Shown here piece after piece: positions 12,780 to 24,541 of a stretch of DNA of 64,000 nucleotides (within the stretch, counting starts at the first letter, position 1; every line of letters begins with the position of its first letter). This stretch comes from Liolophura sinensis (taxonomy: Eukaryota; Mollusca; Polyplacophora; Chitonida; Chitonidae): contig NC_088295.1 in the NCBI RefSeq assembly GCF_032854445.1, positions 90,929,805 through 90,993,804 on the forward strand, read 5' to 3'. The notes under the pieces were generated by a model. The model did no database searches, had not been told where the DNA came from, and saw only the letters and a program-made list of their open reading frames with translations. The position numbers were made by a program, and so were the translations under genes.

Positions 12780-15700
12780 TCACACGCTTATGTATTATGC
12801 CCTTGAAGTATAGGTCGCAAAAAAGTAGAATATCTAAATGTCATAGAATGCCTGATTGGGCTAGAGGTCACGTGACAAATGGCATGATAGTGCGCCTCAC
12901 CTGTTTCCAGCTGGGAGAATTCGGCCTCTGTCTTCACGCTGAACTTGTTGTTCGTCTCTGATCTACCCGGGGGTATGACGATTCCGTCCGCCTGTCCAGG
13001 ACAGGAACAACAACATATATAACGATGGAAACAGGCAACTGTATGCGTACATCAAACATCAGCTTACACTGGAAAGTACAGGTAAATGGTTCACTTCGCA
13101 TACACGACGGTACATTCGCCTGATCAATAATCCATACGACATTTTATTAATTCGGTTATTTTCCATACACTCAAGTCTATATGACATATAAAGGTTTAGC
13201 CCATAAATGTTCATTTTTCTGGGTAACAAAGGCATGACATATCGTTTTAATATGCACCACGTGTAATATAAATTCAGACATTTTGATTGGCCCGTGTATC
13301 TTTTCATTCATCAAATCGACCAATCAAAAGTTCCAACTTGGCTGTACAGGCACTACATTTTTTTACAACTTTTTCTTGTCGTCTGCAAATGTCAACATGG
13401 CCGACTTTCGACCAGGAGATATCGTAAAAATTGACAAAAAAGCCGCGCTAGAGTTATAAATGTGACAAGAGATAATCAAATCAATGTGGAAATCCTCGGC
13501 ATTGACTACGACATAGAGCTATCGCCACAAAGGCTAAGTAAAATCCCCAGAACCGAAACATCGGGTAGGCCATTATATTTCTTAACATTATTCTTTAGGC
13601 CTAAAGCTTTGCGCTTCGCTAATTTTGACATTATCCAGATGAAACCAATAATATTTACCGTACTTAAATTCTGTTAGAAATCAATACTCTGTAGTCTGTT
13701 TCGCTTGTTCAACCTTCGCTAAGTTAAACTGTCAGATGTTTTTTGAAAGTTACACGGCGTGCTCTCAGCGTACGTGTAAATTGTCTATTTTTGTAATTCT
13801 TGTTATAAATATTAACGTATTGAAAGATATATTGTATAAAACAAACTTTTGACATGTTTATGGTGTAAAAAAAGCCGTTATGTAAATTAATTTTGTCTGT
13901 ACTATATTATACTCTGCAATGTACTTGTCACTTACTGATGACGCTTCACTTGACCTATATATGTGATATCACTACGCGGTTAGACGTCGGCGCAGTATCC
14001 GAAAAGTTTAAATCGTAATGATTTTTTTCCGCTATAAATTTACAATAAGGCATTAATGGGATAAACAGGATATAAAATTCGTGACCTTCAATATCAGATT
14101 TATTAAACTCGTGTAGTAGTTTGCATTTGTTCCTCACCGGAGGCTCGGACCAAATGAAAACTACTACTTTCGTTTAATAAATTTGATATCTTCGGGTCAC
14201 TCATTGCATATTCTCTATTTACGGTTAGAGGAATCCAAGAATCGTCCGCAGTCCATCTGCTACCCGTCCAACACCTTGGAGACACTGAGATTCATGTGCA
14301 AGGATTTGGGAAAGGTATGTTTATTTTACTCTTATTTTCCTTTACCTCTGAGGCGGTAAGCAAATAAATGGATAAAGCGTTACTTACGAAGGCCACCCCG
14401 ACAGAATGGAGCCTGGCCCAGCGACTTCCAATCACGACATCCACATAGTCTACAAGAGTCCTGTTTTGCTTTCCTTCCTCCATCGACATTTTCACCTCGA
14501 CGAACAAGTCCGACGAACCACAGACCCTGGTGGCCACATATCTACAGTTGCCAGACACTACCAGTTTCTGATTGTCGAACGTTGTCACCCCGCCGGACCG
14601 GAAGAAACAGTCACCGGACACTGCTAGATTGGGAGATGAAGACATTACAAATTTTGGTTGGATTCCTGTAGCTATATGTGGCTCTCTATGTTCACTCTAT
14701 ACCATTACATGTATTGGACTCCGGAAACTGTAGTCACGATATGGCCCTTTTGGTCACTGTATCAATGCAATCATCAAAATTAGATGTACAGAATCTTGTC
14801 TCATTTTACGCCAAACTGCTCTGAGGAACAAGTACGATGTAGATCAATATCAAACCATTGTGACAAACAGTGATGTTAGCAAAATTAAACCGTTTCCTTT
14901 TGTTACTTGATTTACATGCATTCTCTTTTATCCAATAGATGCAAAGCATCGTTGTAACAGGCACACAAATATTTTCGTTTATAGTGAAACTTGATCAAAA
15001 ATTCGAGCGAGATCTTCGAGCTAGACAGTGCCGCTACAGATGAAGCTAAACGCAAAGGCGGCAAAAGTTCACCACGGAGGAATACCTACATACGTAGAGG
15101 GTGTTGTCACGCACGCACAGAGAGGAAAATGACTGGCACACTAGAGTTTGTCAACCAAGCGACAAGAAGAAAAAACAAAGTGTTATATAGATTTTTATAT
15201 CTGTATGCAACATGCAGATGTTGTATCAAATTACATTTCAACATTAAATTCTCTGAATATGCATACCATTTGGTGAACTCGTTCCTGTTGTTTTTGGTTG
15301 TCGCTTGTGTGGGCTGGCGGAATTATGAATGACAGCCTTCAGGTGCTGACGTATTTTTTCTGTCATCTTAATGGCGCTTTCTGGTGTTTCTACAGCGCTC
15401 TCGTCTCCTGTCAGCGTCAAGTTCTCAGCCGCCGTGGATGAGTTTCCTCCATCAGTAACAGCGCCTCCGTCGTTGGAGTCCCATGACTCCTTGGAGAAAA
15501 CAAGTGTTGAATTTCCATCAACGGGAACTTCAGAGCGGACAACGGTTTCGCTGATTGGTGTTTTCTGTTTCAAATGGGGTACATCGGGTTGAGGTACAAG
15601 CCTGGCGTCACCCTGAGACTGGCTTTCCCAATGCTCTTGAGACAATCTTCTCAGTTCATTTTCAGGGTTATAAGAAATAGCTGCTTTAACTTCTGGCTTT

Positions 15701-16644
15701 GAATGATAAGTGCTGTCGATTTCATGCACCCATTTCGTGAACAGTTTCCGAAGATCAGACTGAAATATCTGAAATACGTGTGACTCAAGTCGTGAGTTGT
15801 CTTGTCGAGGGGTCTCGGTGGAATTCATAGAGAACTGTGCGACATTTTCGTTACCATGACGACAAGACTCGAGGGCTGTTTCATCGCATGACTTTGTGAC
15901 GTCATTCCATGCGGTTCCCACTGGACAATGAACTCTTAGGGACATGCCTTCTGAGCAGACCAGGAACCCGTTACAGTCTGCACAATCGCTATAAAAGCCG
16001 TCAGCAGTGTCTTCACAGGTCGATAAGCAAAGTGAAGCTGTAACAAATGAAATCCCGTTGAACGCGATAAGCCTCTAATTACATATGGCTAGCTTCACTA
16101 TTTACTCATACATGCGGCTTAATGGGAACATGATTCATAAATAAACAGAGTGTGCTGATCAGTTAGATGGTTGCTGTTTTACACCATACACGATTTACCC
16201 ATACATTCAATTAAATTTGGCGGCTGTCATTTAGCGGTACTTTGTGAGCTGGAACAATAACGTTCCTGAGCAGTTAGAGAAGATACATCAGAAACACATT
16301 TATTTCACAATGCTAGCTGAGCACACAACACGTCAGTGAAAATTTGACTGAGATCTAACTGCCATGTTAACCAGCGAATTGAGCGTATCACAACAAATGT
16401 ACATATAGTTGTAGTCTCATATTTACTCTCTAGGGAAACTCCGCCAGCTATGAAGTCATTTTCCGCCATATTCATAAAAATGAAAATATCATTGCTCAGA
16501 GTGCAAATCTCATTTAGCATAAGTTTGACAAGCTACTGATATGTACAAATATTGTTTTATAGTCTTACCTTGATCGCTATCAGCCATAACCCCAACACTT
16601 ATCCCGAGAGCTATCACAACACAAGTTACCCAAGCCATATTCAT
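11823..16644 (-). CDS. Secreted chitin-binding (CBM14) plus von Willebrand D domain protein
   Basis: I join minus-strand exons 16644-16569, 16037-15267, 14623-14388, 12991-12901, 12500-12320 and 11856-11823. All have GT/AG ends and the phases add up to 462 codons plus TAA. Residues 1-21 are a signal peptide (hydrophobic VTCVVIALGISVGVMA). Residues 29-80 are a type-2 chitin-binding (peritrophin/CBM14) domain with the Cys spacing C-x10-C-x2-C-x5-C-x9-C-x12-C (33-76) and the FLVCSEG and CPVGTAW motifs. Residues 85-282 are a Ser/Thr/Glu-rich linker. Residues 283-449 are a VWD domain: SGDC, TTFDNQK, SGNCRYV and the CGLCGN motif at 418-423. The usual GDPH at the VWD start is replaced. A short SCAAQFTPKKE tail ends the protein. 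The protein should be exported and bind chitin. Shell, mantle or gut matrix is inferred from the domains; no shell-matrix family is recognised by name. The 3-base choice of acceptor at 14621-14623 is open. Confidence 0.88.
12686..12777. repeat. (TA)n microsatellite
   Basis: About 46 uninterrupted TA/AT dinucleotides in the intron between coding exons 4 and 5 of the minus-strand CBM14-VWD gene. The tract yields a spurious Tyr-Ile open frame on the plus strand. Confidence 0.98.
13397..15043 (+). CDS. Small unknown gene, antisense and interleaved with the CBM14-VWD gene
   Basis: Three plus-strand exons fit together: 13397-13564, 14229-14314 and 14939-15043. Splice sites are consensus (TCGG|gtaggc, ttag|AG, AAAG|gtatgt, tccaatag|ATG) and phases match (1, then 0). 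The frame ends in TGA after QCRYR. The start context is CAACATGG and the protein begins MADFRPGDIVKID. One problem: the frame of the first 13 codons and that of the rest of exon 1 differ by one base at an A6 run (13436-13441). One more A would give about 119 residues in a single frame. The run is a likely site of sequencing error or true mutation, so this is a small intact gene or a young pseudogene. The protein is basic and hydrophilic with no signal peptide, and I recognise no family; the start recalls small barrel domains (RPGDIVKI). Exons 1-2 lie in one intron of the opposite gene and exon 3 in the next. Confidence 0.55.
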
Positions 16645-16684
16645 CTGTCAATAATAAAACGTTAAAAACGGTAAGTCAGTCAGA

Positions 16685-16692
16685 TTTATATA
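16685..16692 (-). promoter_or_regulatory. TATA-like TATATAAA upstream of the CBM14-VWD ATG
   Basis: Minus-strand TATATAAA lies about 40 bases before the start codon. A pyrimidine run ending TTGACAG just before the ATG looks like a splice acceptor, so this TATA is probably intronic and the promoter at 17408 is preferred. Confidence 0.2.
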
Positions 16693-17326
16693 AAAGATAA
16701 CAGCTGCTTCATTAAATATTTAAAGAGAAAGTATGGAGAGTAAAACCAGAGCCACGACACCAGTGTAATAGTTGGCAAATGGTTACATATAACCGGTAAA
16801 AAAACTTGTGATTTTGCCAGTTTACCTTAAGTAGTTAGAGTTTTATTCTAACTGTTAAAGTGTAACATTTGCCAACTAGTCCAAAAGTAATGAACGTCTG
16901 GTGCAAATCATCCGTTTACACCACCTAGTTACAGTGTACATGGTGAGCAATTCCACAATGTAACTGTGGTCAGAACAGAGACCTGACTTGTACCCACTGG
17001 GAATACATACCGACTGTTCACACCAATGGAACACTTGAGTCACTCTTTGATCACAAAATCAGGATGAACTGAAATGAATTACAGGAATTCCACGTTGATA
17101 CATTTTGTATGGCACTATTATTTTGTCGGTAGATTAAGACCAGTTTATGTATTTACCAATTTACACCATGTCAAGAAAAAATAGGGAAAAAAAAAACAAA
17201 CAAAAAAAACATATAGCAGAATTACAATAGCCAAACACTGAGAATCCGAGATTCCTCATGATATTCTCTTTTGCCATCTTTAAAACAACATCTCTATACC
17301 TGAGCTAGCTTACGTGATTAACCCAC

Positions 17327-17382
17327 CTGTTTGTTTTGAATAAGCTCTGCACAGTACTTCTCCTCGCCACCTTTACCTTGTG
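17327..17382 (-). other. Probable 5' UTR exon of the CBM14-VWD gene
   Basis: About 30 bases after the minus-strand TATA box comes a non-coding stretch ending CAAACAG|gtgggt, a good donor. The matching acceptor, TTATTATTGACAG, lies at 16645 directly before the ATG, giving a 680-bp first intron. The start-site end is estimated from TATA spacing. The stretch includes a small fold-back, CTACAGAAATACTGTAG. Confidence 0.5.
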
Positions 17383-17407
17383 ACTACAGTATTTCTGTAG
17401 CGGTTCC

Positions 17408-17413
17408 TTTATA
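17408..17413 (-). promoter_or_regulatory. TATA box (CTATAAAGG) of the CBM14-VWD gene
   Basis: The minus strand reads GACTATAAAGGAACC. A donor-bounded 5' UTR exon follows at the expected distance and points into the signal-peptide exon, which makes this the likely core promoter. Confidence 0.5.
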
Positions 17414-20400
17414 GTCCTAAGGCGTGGAAAAGGCGAGGTGACCACACGAGGCTGTCCAGCCGATGAACCCAGCGTCACTTAGCGCCTACACCACCTGGTA
17501 ATTAAACACTGAGTGCTTACTTAGCAACCTCTGCCCAGCACCTGGCGCTCAGGGAGCCGCTGATTACTTAATGTACTCCCTGGAGTCCATTGCTACAGAG
17601 GACGGGGAATCGAGTTACAGGCAAATTACCTAATGATCATGCTATCTCCAAACAATGCATAAACGATGATTCCCGGCTTTGGAGTTATGTCAGGCGAACT
17701 TTTTATTGCACTCGATTATACTTTTATTTGTCGACGTAGCCGAACATATTTGTCTGCTTGAATAGGAAAAACAAACATATTTGTCTGCTTGAATAAGAAA
17801 AACAAAGGCAGAAATCAGCAAACTTGTACTACTCATCTGTGCTGACAAGATTGATAATCCAATGTGAAACATCTACATCATGTTGATTATCTCCAGAAAG
17901 TTTTTATTCTGCTTTAAGATCTTTAAGCATCCTTAAAGGCTTACAAATCTCTCGTTATCTGTGCCAGTGTTTCCTTGGAAGTCAGTCATTATTTGTTTTC
18001 CAGAAAATTGGATGCTTGAAGTGATTTATTTCTATAGCCTTACCGTATTGCACTCCTAAAATGTGCCCTTTACCACATACGTACAAAAGCAGAGCGGCAA
18101 TATTCAAGCTATATTCACTAATTGGGGAAATGTGCAAGGTTTATTTAAGCTGTACACTCTACATTGCGAAAATGTGCTGGGTGGACTATTGACTGGTGAA
18201 TAAATCAAAGTGGTAAATCAATGTTACAATCGACGGTTATAGGGCCCATCGGCTATTCATTCAGCATATTTGCTTGGTCACTGTGTTACATGTCTGATCA
18301 CTGTATAACATGTACACTGTTCTGACGGGTGCCAGCTTCTATGATCGTGCACAAAGGGTCAGAGTTTACCACATCGGAAATTTCCTCCGGTTTATTTCGG
18401 AAGAGAGGTGGAAACAGATCTAAACGGACACAACAATTTTGTTCTCACAAACTTGGTAACTCTGTAAATAAACTTTAAATCTGGAATTCTTATGAAGCCA
18501 TGAGAGGCATCATATTAGAGAAACCGGCAATATCATGTAGCTTTACAGGCTAAATGGCTGAAACGGAATCAGGGATCTGGTGGATGTTAAACTTCTGCGG
18601 CATGATCTTGACTAAATGCATTGCCAGGTGTGAGGAAAGGCTAATTAACACAATGACTCAACCAGATGGTCAGACCTGTTACCATGTCACCGGCAGGTGC
18701 CTACCACACGAACGCTCTGAATTCGTACATTTTATATAGAGCCATTTGTGCCACAATTTTCCTAAGTTATTCTATACATTCATACCAAGACGATCAATCT
18801 CTTTATTCGCATCGCTGTTTGAAATTCTTATCAGTGAGTTGTACATGAGATCACACTAAGTACATAAGGTATCAGAAACACAACTTCACCCGCAAGAATG
18901 TCTCTTCAAGAGGCAACTCCTGTGGGATGTTGGAGCCTGTTGTTCCAATATATCACCCTCTTGGTACTTGTCCTGTAAAAAAAGAAAAGATCCTTCTAGC
19001 CACCCCCCCCCCCCAAAAAAAAACAACAACAAAAAAAAACGGGAATTAAACCATGTAAAACGCCATGGTACGCGTATGGTGGCGACGCTTGTCTGGTTCA
19101 CCGCCAAGGGAGATTACTGTTGACTGGCTTCAGTTAATTTATTCTACATGCCAATCACTGTGTCATCAAAACCCTTGAGTAGAGTCATCTTTGAATAGGG
19201 TTATTGTGTAAGACATTTGACACAGAGCCGTATCTGCGTTACCGTCAGTTGTTTGTTTGCTACAGTCGTGAGAGAGCGACACAGTTGTTAGGGTAGTTAT
19301 GACACGGTCAGTCCTTTTGCACATGCTACAATCTCCTTACAGCGCATCCGTCGTCTGTCTCAATGTCTCCATGCCACGGAGATCATGTCCGCAAGCGTTA
19401 ACCGCGTGATCCGAACACCAAACATCCCGTCATGTAGGGGTAATTACCCGGGGGAATTTTATGTTTATATTTGCGCTTGTCTTTCATAAGGAATCCCCCT
19501 CAATTTATGAGAGAGTTAAAGTGCCAGGACATTTCCGGGGAATAAGCTATCTATGGGTAAAGAATAAGAAGACCCGATGTAAAACTCCCTGACTGAGAAA
19601 GCGAAAAGTGTGAGGATAAACGAGATATGGAAGGTGAAGACAAGGAAAGAAATTAAGGACGGAAAAGATATGGGAGAGACGAAACCGAGGAGAAACCAGA
19701 TATGGAAGGTGCACAGAAGAGTGAAAATCAAGAATAAAACAGATATGGAAGGTGAAAAGAAGAAAATCGAGGATAAAACACACATGGGAGGTGAAAAGAG
19801 GAGAAAAAAATCGGGGACAAATCAGATATGGGAATATACATGAAATCAGTATTCATGAAGCCTTATGCATGGACTTATTGCTTTCTATATAGGTACCGGT
19901 ACTTAATATGTGACACCCAGAAGTTCATTAAACATGGATTGAGAGGCCTTCTTGTCGGTTAAGCATTCCACCAGGTGTAAACAGCATGGGTCTTTGTGCC
20001 TGAACTAAGGACCTATTATTTTGTAATATTATGTTATTGTTATATTGACGCGATCGAGCGCTTTCAATGAGCAATAAAAAAGAGGGAATCTTCAAATTCC
20101 CTGTACAAGAACGGGAATGAACCGGCACTTTATGGTTAGGAATCACACACCTAAGTTGCTGAGTTACATCACGTCTATAGATATGCATATATATAGCTTT
20201 TAGAACGACTTAACTAACAGACAGAATGTCATTTACTGCGAACATAGCGTCAGTACTACGACGTTATACAAGACGGCAACCATTTAATGCTGTTGTTGAC
20301 CATGTAGATCGTTTTGAAACAGCTCTAGATTAAGTACACCACAAGGCAAAGAAATAAACATTACCACAACAAGATTTTAAAAAGTTAATAGTGATCAAAC

Positions 20401-21025
20401 AAATGAAAATTTTCCTAAAACACAATGAAAATAAAAAAGATAAACGCAAATTGTTCTTCTTTTGACCCGCCATATCACTATTCAATACCATCAGTTTAAA
20501 TATATACTACTAGTCAAGTCCATTCTGTTTGAACTGAAGAATGGGCGAACATTTCTGTACAGTTTTGGGCCAAGAAGCATACCTACCAAAATAGAAAATT
20601 ATAACACTGGTCTGCTGGAAAAAAAATAGTATATTAGTAACGTTGCGGTGATAACCTATCACATCCAACAGAGTAAATGTTTTACCTAAGGAGTATATAA
20701 GTTTGCATGTATACAATGTTACAATATTCAGTGAGACAATACCAGGGCTTACATAAAGGCTTGTAGAACAAATCATGGCCAAATGAAAAAAGAGAATACA
20801 CAAATCTGTCAGACAAAAAAATGTTGTAAAAGCTACTTGTAATGAATAAACATAACTCTCCAAAAACTTGCACTAAATTCTCTCTTAGGTTGTTCAGTGC
20901 AAGGCCCCAAGTGCGGATCATTTATATCTTAAAACGGTGGTGAGTGTTAAATGTACTATTTTTCCAGAAGACGAGTCTTAGAATTTTCTATTTTACTTGC
21001 CAGCCTGGATATCTAATAATCTTCA
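17414..21025. other. Unassigned intergenic region
   Basis: No exon recognised. A 31-bp sequence containing CATATTTGTCTGCTTGAATA is directly duplicated at about 17745-17806. Mononucleotide runs (C10/A8) occur at 19003-19040. Degenerate tandem units (AGATATGGAAGGTGAARA...) run at 19620-19835; their open frames in both directions are Lys/Glu- or Phe/Leu-biased artefacts of purine/pyrimidine asymmetry. Confidence 0.45.
19620..19835. repeat. Degenerate purine-rich tandem repeat
   Basis: About five degenerate units, each starting near AGATATGGAAGGTGAA or AGATATGGGAG and continuing with AAGA/GAAAA runs. The strand is strongly purine-biased. Confidence 0.7.
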
Positions 21026-21805
21026 TTGTTTCAAGCATATATATACAGTTGTATGTGTATCAGTCAGGTTTTGTTTAAGAAGCACGCGTACAGTTGTGTG
21101 AAAATCAAACAGTATAGTTCAAGAAGCATGCGTACCGTTGTGAACATCAAACAGTTTGATGAAGCTTTTAAGAAGCATGTACATAGTTGTGTAAAAATCA
21201 AACAGGTTTTGTTGAAGAATCATGAGTACAGTTGTTTGAAAATCAAACAGTTTGGTTTAAGAAACATGCACACAGTTGTGTAAAAATCAAACAGCCTGGT
21301 TTCAGAAGCATGCATACAGTTGTGTGAAAATCAAACAGCTCCGTTTAAGAAGTATGTACACAGTTGTGTGAAAATAAAACAGGTTTTTTTTTTAAGAAAC
21401 ATGCATACAGTTGTGTGTAAATCAAACAGTTTTGTTTAAGAAACATGCTTGCAGTTGTGGAAATATCAAACAGACTTTGTTTAAGAAGAATGTATACAGT
21501 TGTTTGAAAATCAAACAGTTTGGTTTAAGAAGCATGCGTTCAGCTGTGTGAAAATCAGACAGTTTGGGTTAAGAAGCACGCGTACAGTTGTGTGAAAATC
21601 AGACGGTTTGGTTTAAGAAGCATGCATATAGCTGTAGGAAAATCAAACAGTTTGATTTAAGAAGAGTGCGTACAGTTGTGTGAAAATCAGACAGTTTGGT
21701 TTAAGAAGCACGCGTACATTTGTTTGAAAATCAAACAGTTTTGTGTAAGAAGCATGCATACAGTTGTATGAAAATCAAACAGTTTGATTTAAGAAGCGTG
21801 CGTAA
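21026..21805. repeat. Minisatellite, ~44 bp unit, ~17 copies
   Basis: Units of the type AGAAGCATGCATACAGTTGT then GTGAAAATCAAACAGTTTGGTTTA, with substitutions and small indels. The unit length is not a multiple of three, so open frames through the array are short. Confidence 0.95.
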
Positions 21806-24251
21806 GTCATAGTTGTACATGTATGTGTATAAAACAACACGTCATATCTATGCCACAATGTAAATGTAGCTAAAGGGTCTGCAAATATTGCCCTCACAAT
21901 ACGTGACGCCTTGAGCCGTCAGAAGAAGAGCTACGTTGAAATTCAACACATTCAGTCCGTAGTGTATATGCCTAAAGGTTGAGAAAACATGAATGAGGGC
22001 GAACAATTAGTTATAAATGTTGTCTTTAATATTTTTTCTCGATTTTTCTTCAGAGAGAAAGAAAGACACTTGAAAATAATTTTTGCATGATGTGTACTTG
22101 GGACCACCTCTTTGTATATATTGTCTGTGCGTAATATTGTCATAAATGAGGAATTAACACGTGTTTAATAAATATATTTTCTTTAGAATATGGTGTTTTC
22201 AGCTAACACATGTGTTCAACTTAGAATTTGATCATAATCATAGTATTAATATACTCATAAATATTTTCATAATTCAGATTTAATGATTTTGTGGAAATAG
22301 ACAACAAATATACATTAAAAATTGTTTATATGCGTCACATCCTTATTTAAAACATTATTATGCAAAGACAAGATATATGTACCTAGAAAGTGTCACAATT
22401 ATTTTATATTTTGAAATACTCTCATCTCAAAATCAAATTGAAGACCGTATTTACAAATAAGTTTTCATGCTATTTCTTCTGATTGTGACAGTTTAATGTT
22501 TTTCTTTCCTTTAACAAAATTAAAAACTTGACACGCGTGTAATTGAATCTGGCGAAGGAAATAGGCGTACTGTGGCGTAAATAGGCGTAAAAAATCCCGA
22601 TAAAGCAGCCGTGGAACTTAATCGGCAACATTCCACGGCGAAAGCACCTCTTGATTTAAAGACTGGGAAACGTTTTATGTGTAAAACACGATGAAAATGA
22701 CTGTTTTAAGTGTAAAACACGATAAAAATGACCGTTTTAAGTGTAAAACACGATAAAAATGACTTTTAAGTGTAAAACACGACAAAAATGGTCTGCTGTC
22801 ACCTGTCATGGTGACGTCATACAGTACACCGATTTTCAATCCATTTTCAAGCAACCAGTTTAAAAAGAGTCTGGAAATCTGTCACAGGTAAACAGCATGA
22901 CAAGGACGGGCGGAATTTTGTCCTGGTGAACCCATGAACACGCTTTACTCGAGAATGTCGAACTTTTCTGAGTAACAATTTAGATAACTGTTTCGTTACC
23001 TACTAATTGACTCATGAAGTGACGGATTCAGTGACAAGGTACCGGTAGGCAACTATAATATATGCCAGTTTTGGACACACGTACAAGACCTGATTATGAC
23101 TATATCTCTGATGTGATTCTAACGATGACAGACTGGAATTGGTTTGGACCACTTGACCAAAACTCACGTTTGATATAAACAAGTTGAAATCTAACACATC
23201 GCAATAGTGCCAAGAAGTTCTGATTAATTCGTAGTAGATTTATCTTTACATATTAAAGACTTAAAGCGTTTTCACAATTTCAACGCATTAAGTCTAACGC
23301 CAGTATGACCAAATTAAAACTGGTTGTCTTAAATATTTGACTGAGCAGTAGCTCAGTAACATTGCTTTTAAGTCTGATGTTACAAGTTGTGTTTAACAAT
23401 AACACTTTGTCGACGACCTAGCGGGATTATTTGCCCTGTCAAATTACACGAAAAAACCGCAGTGAAATAAAGCCTCCCCTAATTGACAGTGTCTACCATG
23501 ATCTGTTGCTCTAAAGTCCACCAACTGGACGATTTATCCACTGACAACTTGAGCAGATTACGGACAATGGAGTGAAGGTTGAGGTATATGCTATAGTGAC
23601 ACTTGACTACCTTGTAACGGTCAATTAGACTTCACTCAAATCTGCTCACAAGTGTCACATTAAGGATGGTTCAGGACAGCAGTGATGGGGGCAAGCTGTT
23701 GGACTTGGATTCATGTTAAACACCCACAGAGAATCGGCATGAAAAGTCCTTGGCTGTTTATGAACACCCGGTGTACTTACAGTTTGAAAACAACAACAAC
23801 AGCTCCTGCTGAGGTAAGACCATGTTTACATAAAAAATAACTTATTTTGATCTGTTTGTTTTAGATGTTTATTTACCAAGTTCCAATCAGCGACCACCCG
23901 CATTAAACACGAAAGTAGATTTACAAGCAACAAGAAATGAAACACATACCATTATGTAGCTGCGAGATTCTAACTACCCGACAGAGTTCTTCCATTCCTA
24001 CAGTTTGGAGCAAATGATAAAACAAATATTTTACGAGTAATTAATTTACTATAAATGCATTCATACAATTCATTAGCTGAAGTTACATTTACGATTTGTT
24101 AATTGATGCTAGTAAAATCACAATCATGCTTATATCTGTGAGGTTAATATTAATTGTCCCATAATATCCAAATTTAAGATATAGGATTAACTCTATCTAG
24201 GACATTATGGATTCACTGTCTCCAGTTAACACCTGAAAGGTACCGTCTATG
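21806..24251. other. Unassigned AT-rich region
   Basis: No exon recognised. It contains the four-unit 31-bp repeat at 22673-22790. A CpG-bearing patch with GTGACGTCA lies near 22812. Confidence 0.4.
22673..22790. repeat. Short tandem repeat, ~31 bp x 4
   Basis: Four copies of GTGTAAAACACGATAAAAATGAC plus TGTTTTAA. GTGTAAAACAC is itself a near-palindrome (GTGT...ACAC). Confidence 0.93.
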
Positions 24252-24541
24252 TCATACACTTTTAAGAAAAAGGGTTCTATATGGAACTAAAAAGGGTTCT
24301 TTGGTTTATTTCGCCTGCAGCATTTCGCTATAAAGAACCCCTTTGAAAAGGTTCAATATAGAACCATTTAGATATGGTTCGTGACCATGAAATCTGCGGT
24401 GAAACAAAAAAATGGGTTCGGACACAGAACCAACTGGGCGTTTCTGAACCCTTTTGTGTGCTGGAGATGAAAAAGGTTCAATACAGAACCTACGGGAGTG
24501 GCAAAGAACCCCCTTTGAACCCTTTTTGTTCAGAGTGTAAC
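24252..24541. mobile_element. MITE-like element with terminal inverted repeats
   Basis: The left end TACACTTTTAAGAAAAAGGGTTC and the right end GAACCCTTTTTGTTCAGAGTGTA are imperfect inverted repeats. Inside are several GGTTCTATATGGAAC / AAAGGGTTCTTTGG and AAGAACCCCTTTG inverted motifs. A flanking TA on each side could be a target duplication, as in Tc1/mariner-type elements. At ~290 bp with no transposase frame, it is a non-autonomous DNA transposon by structure; the superfamily is a guess. Confidence 0.7.

Noticed and set aside
12584-12961. Open frames with Tyr-Ile runs at 12584 and 46554
   Set aside because: Produced by (TA)n microsatellites.
14991-15332. 113-codon plus frame (SEIFELDSAATDEAKRK...)
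   Set aside because: Overlaps exon 3 of the small gene in another frame; only the exon 3 frame follows a good acceptor in the right phase. Residual doubt remains.
14406-15592. Plus-strand frames at 14406-14627 and 15371-15592
   Set aside because: They are complements of CBM14-VWD exons 3 and 2; the minus-strand reading has domains and splice sites, the plus reading none.
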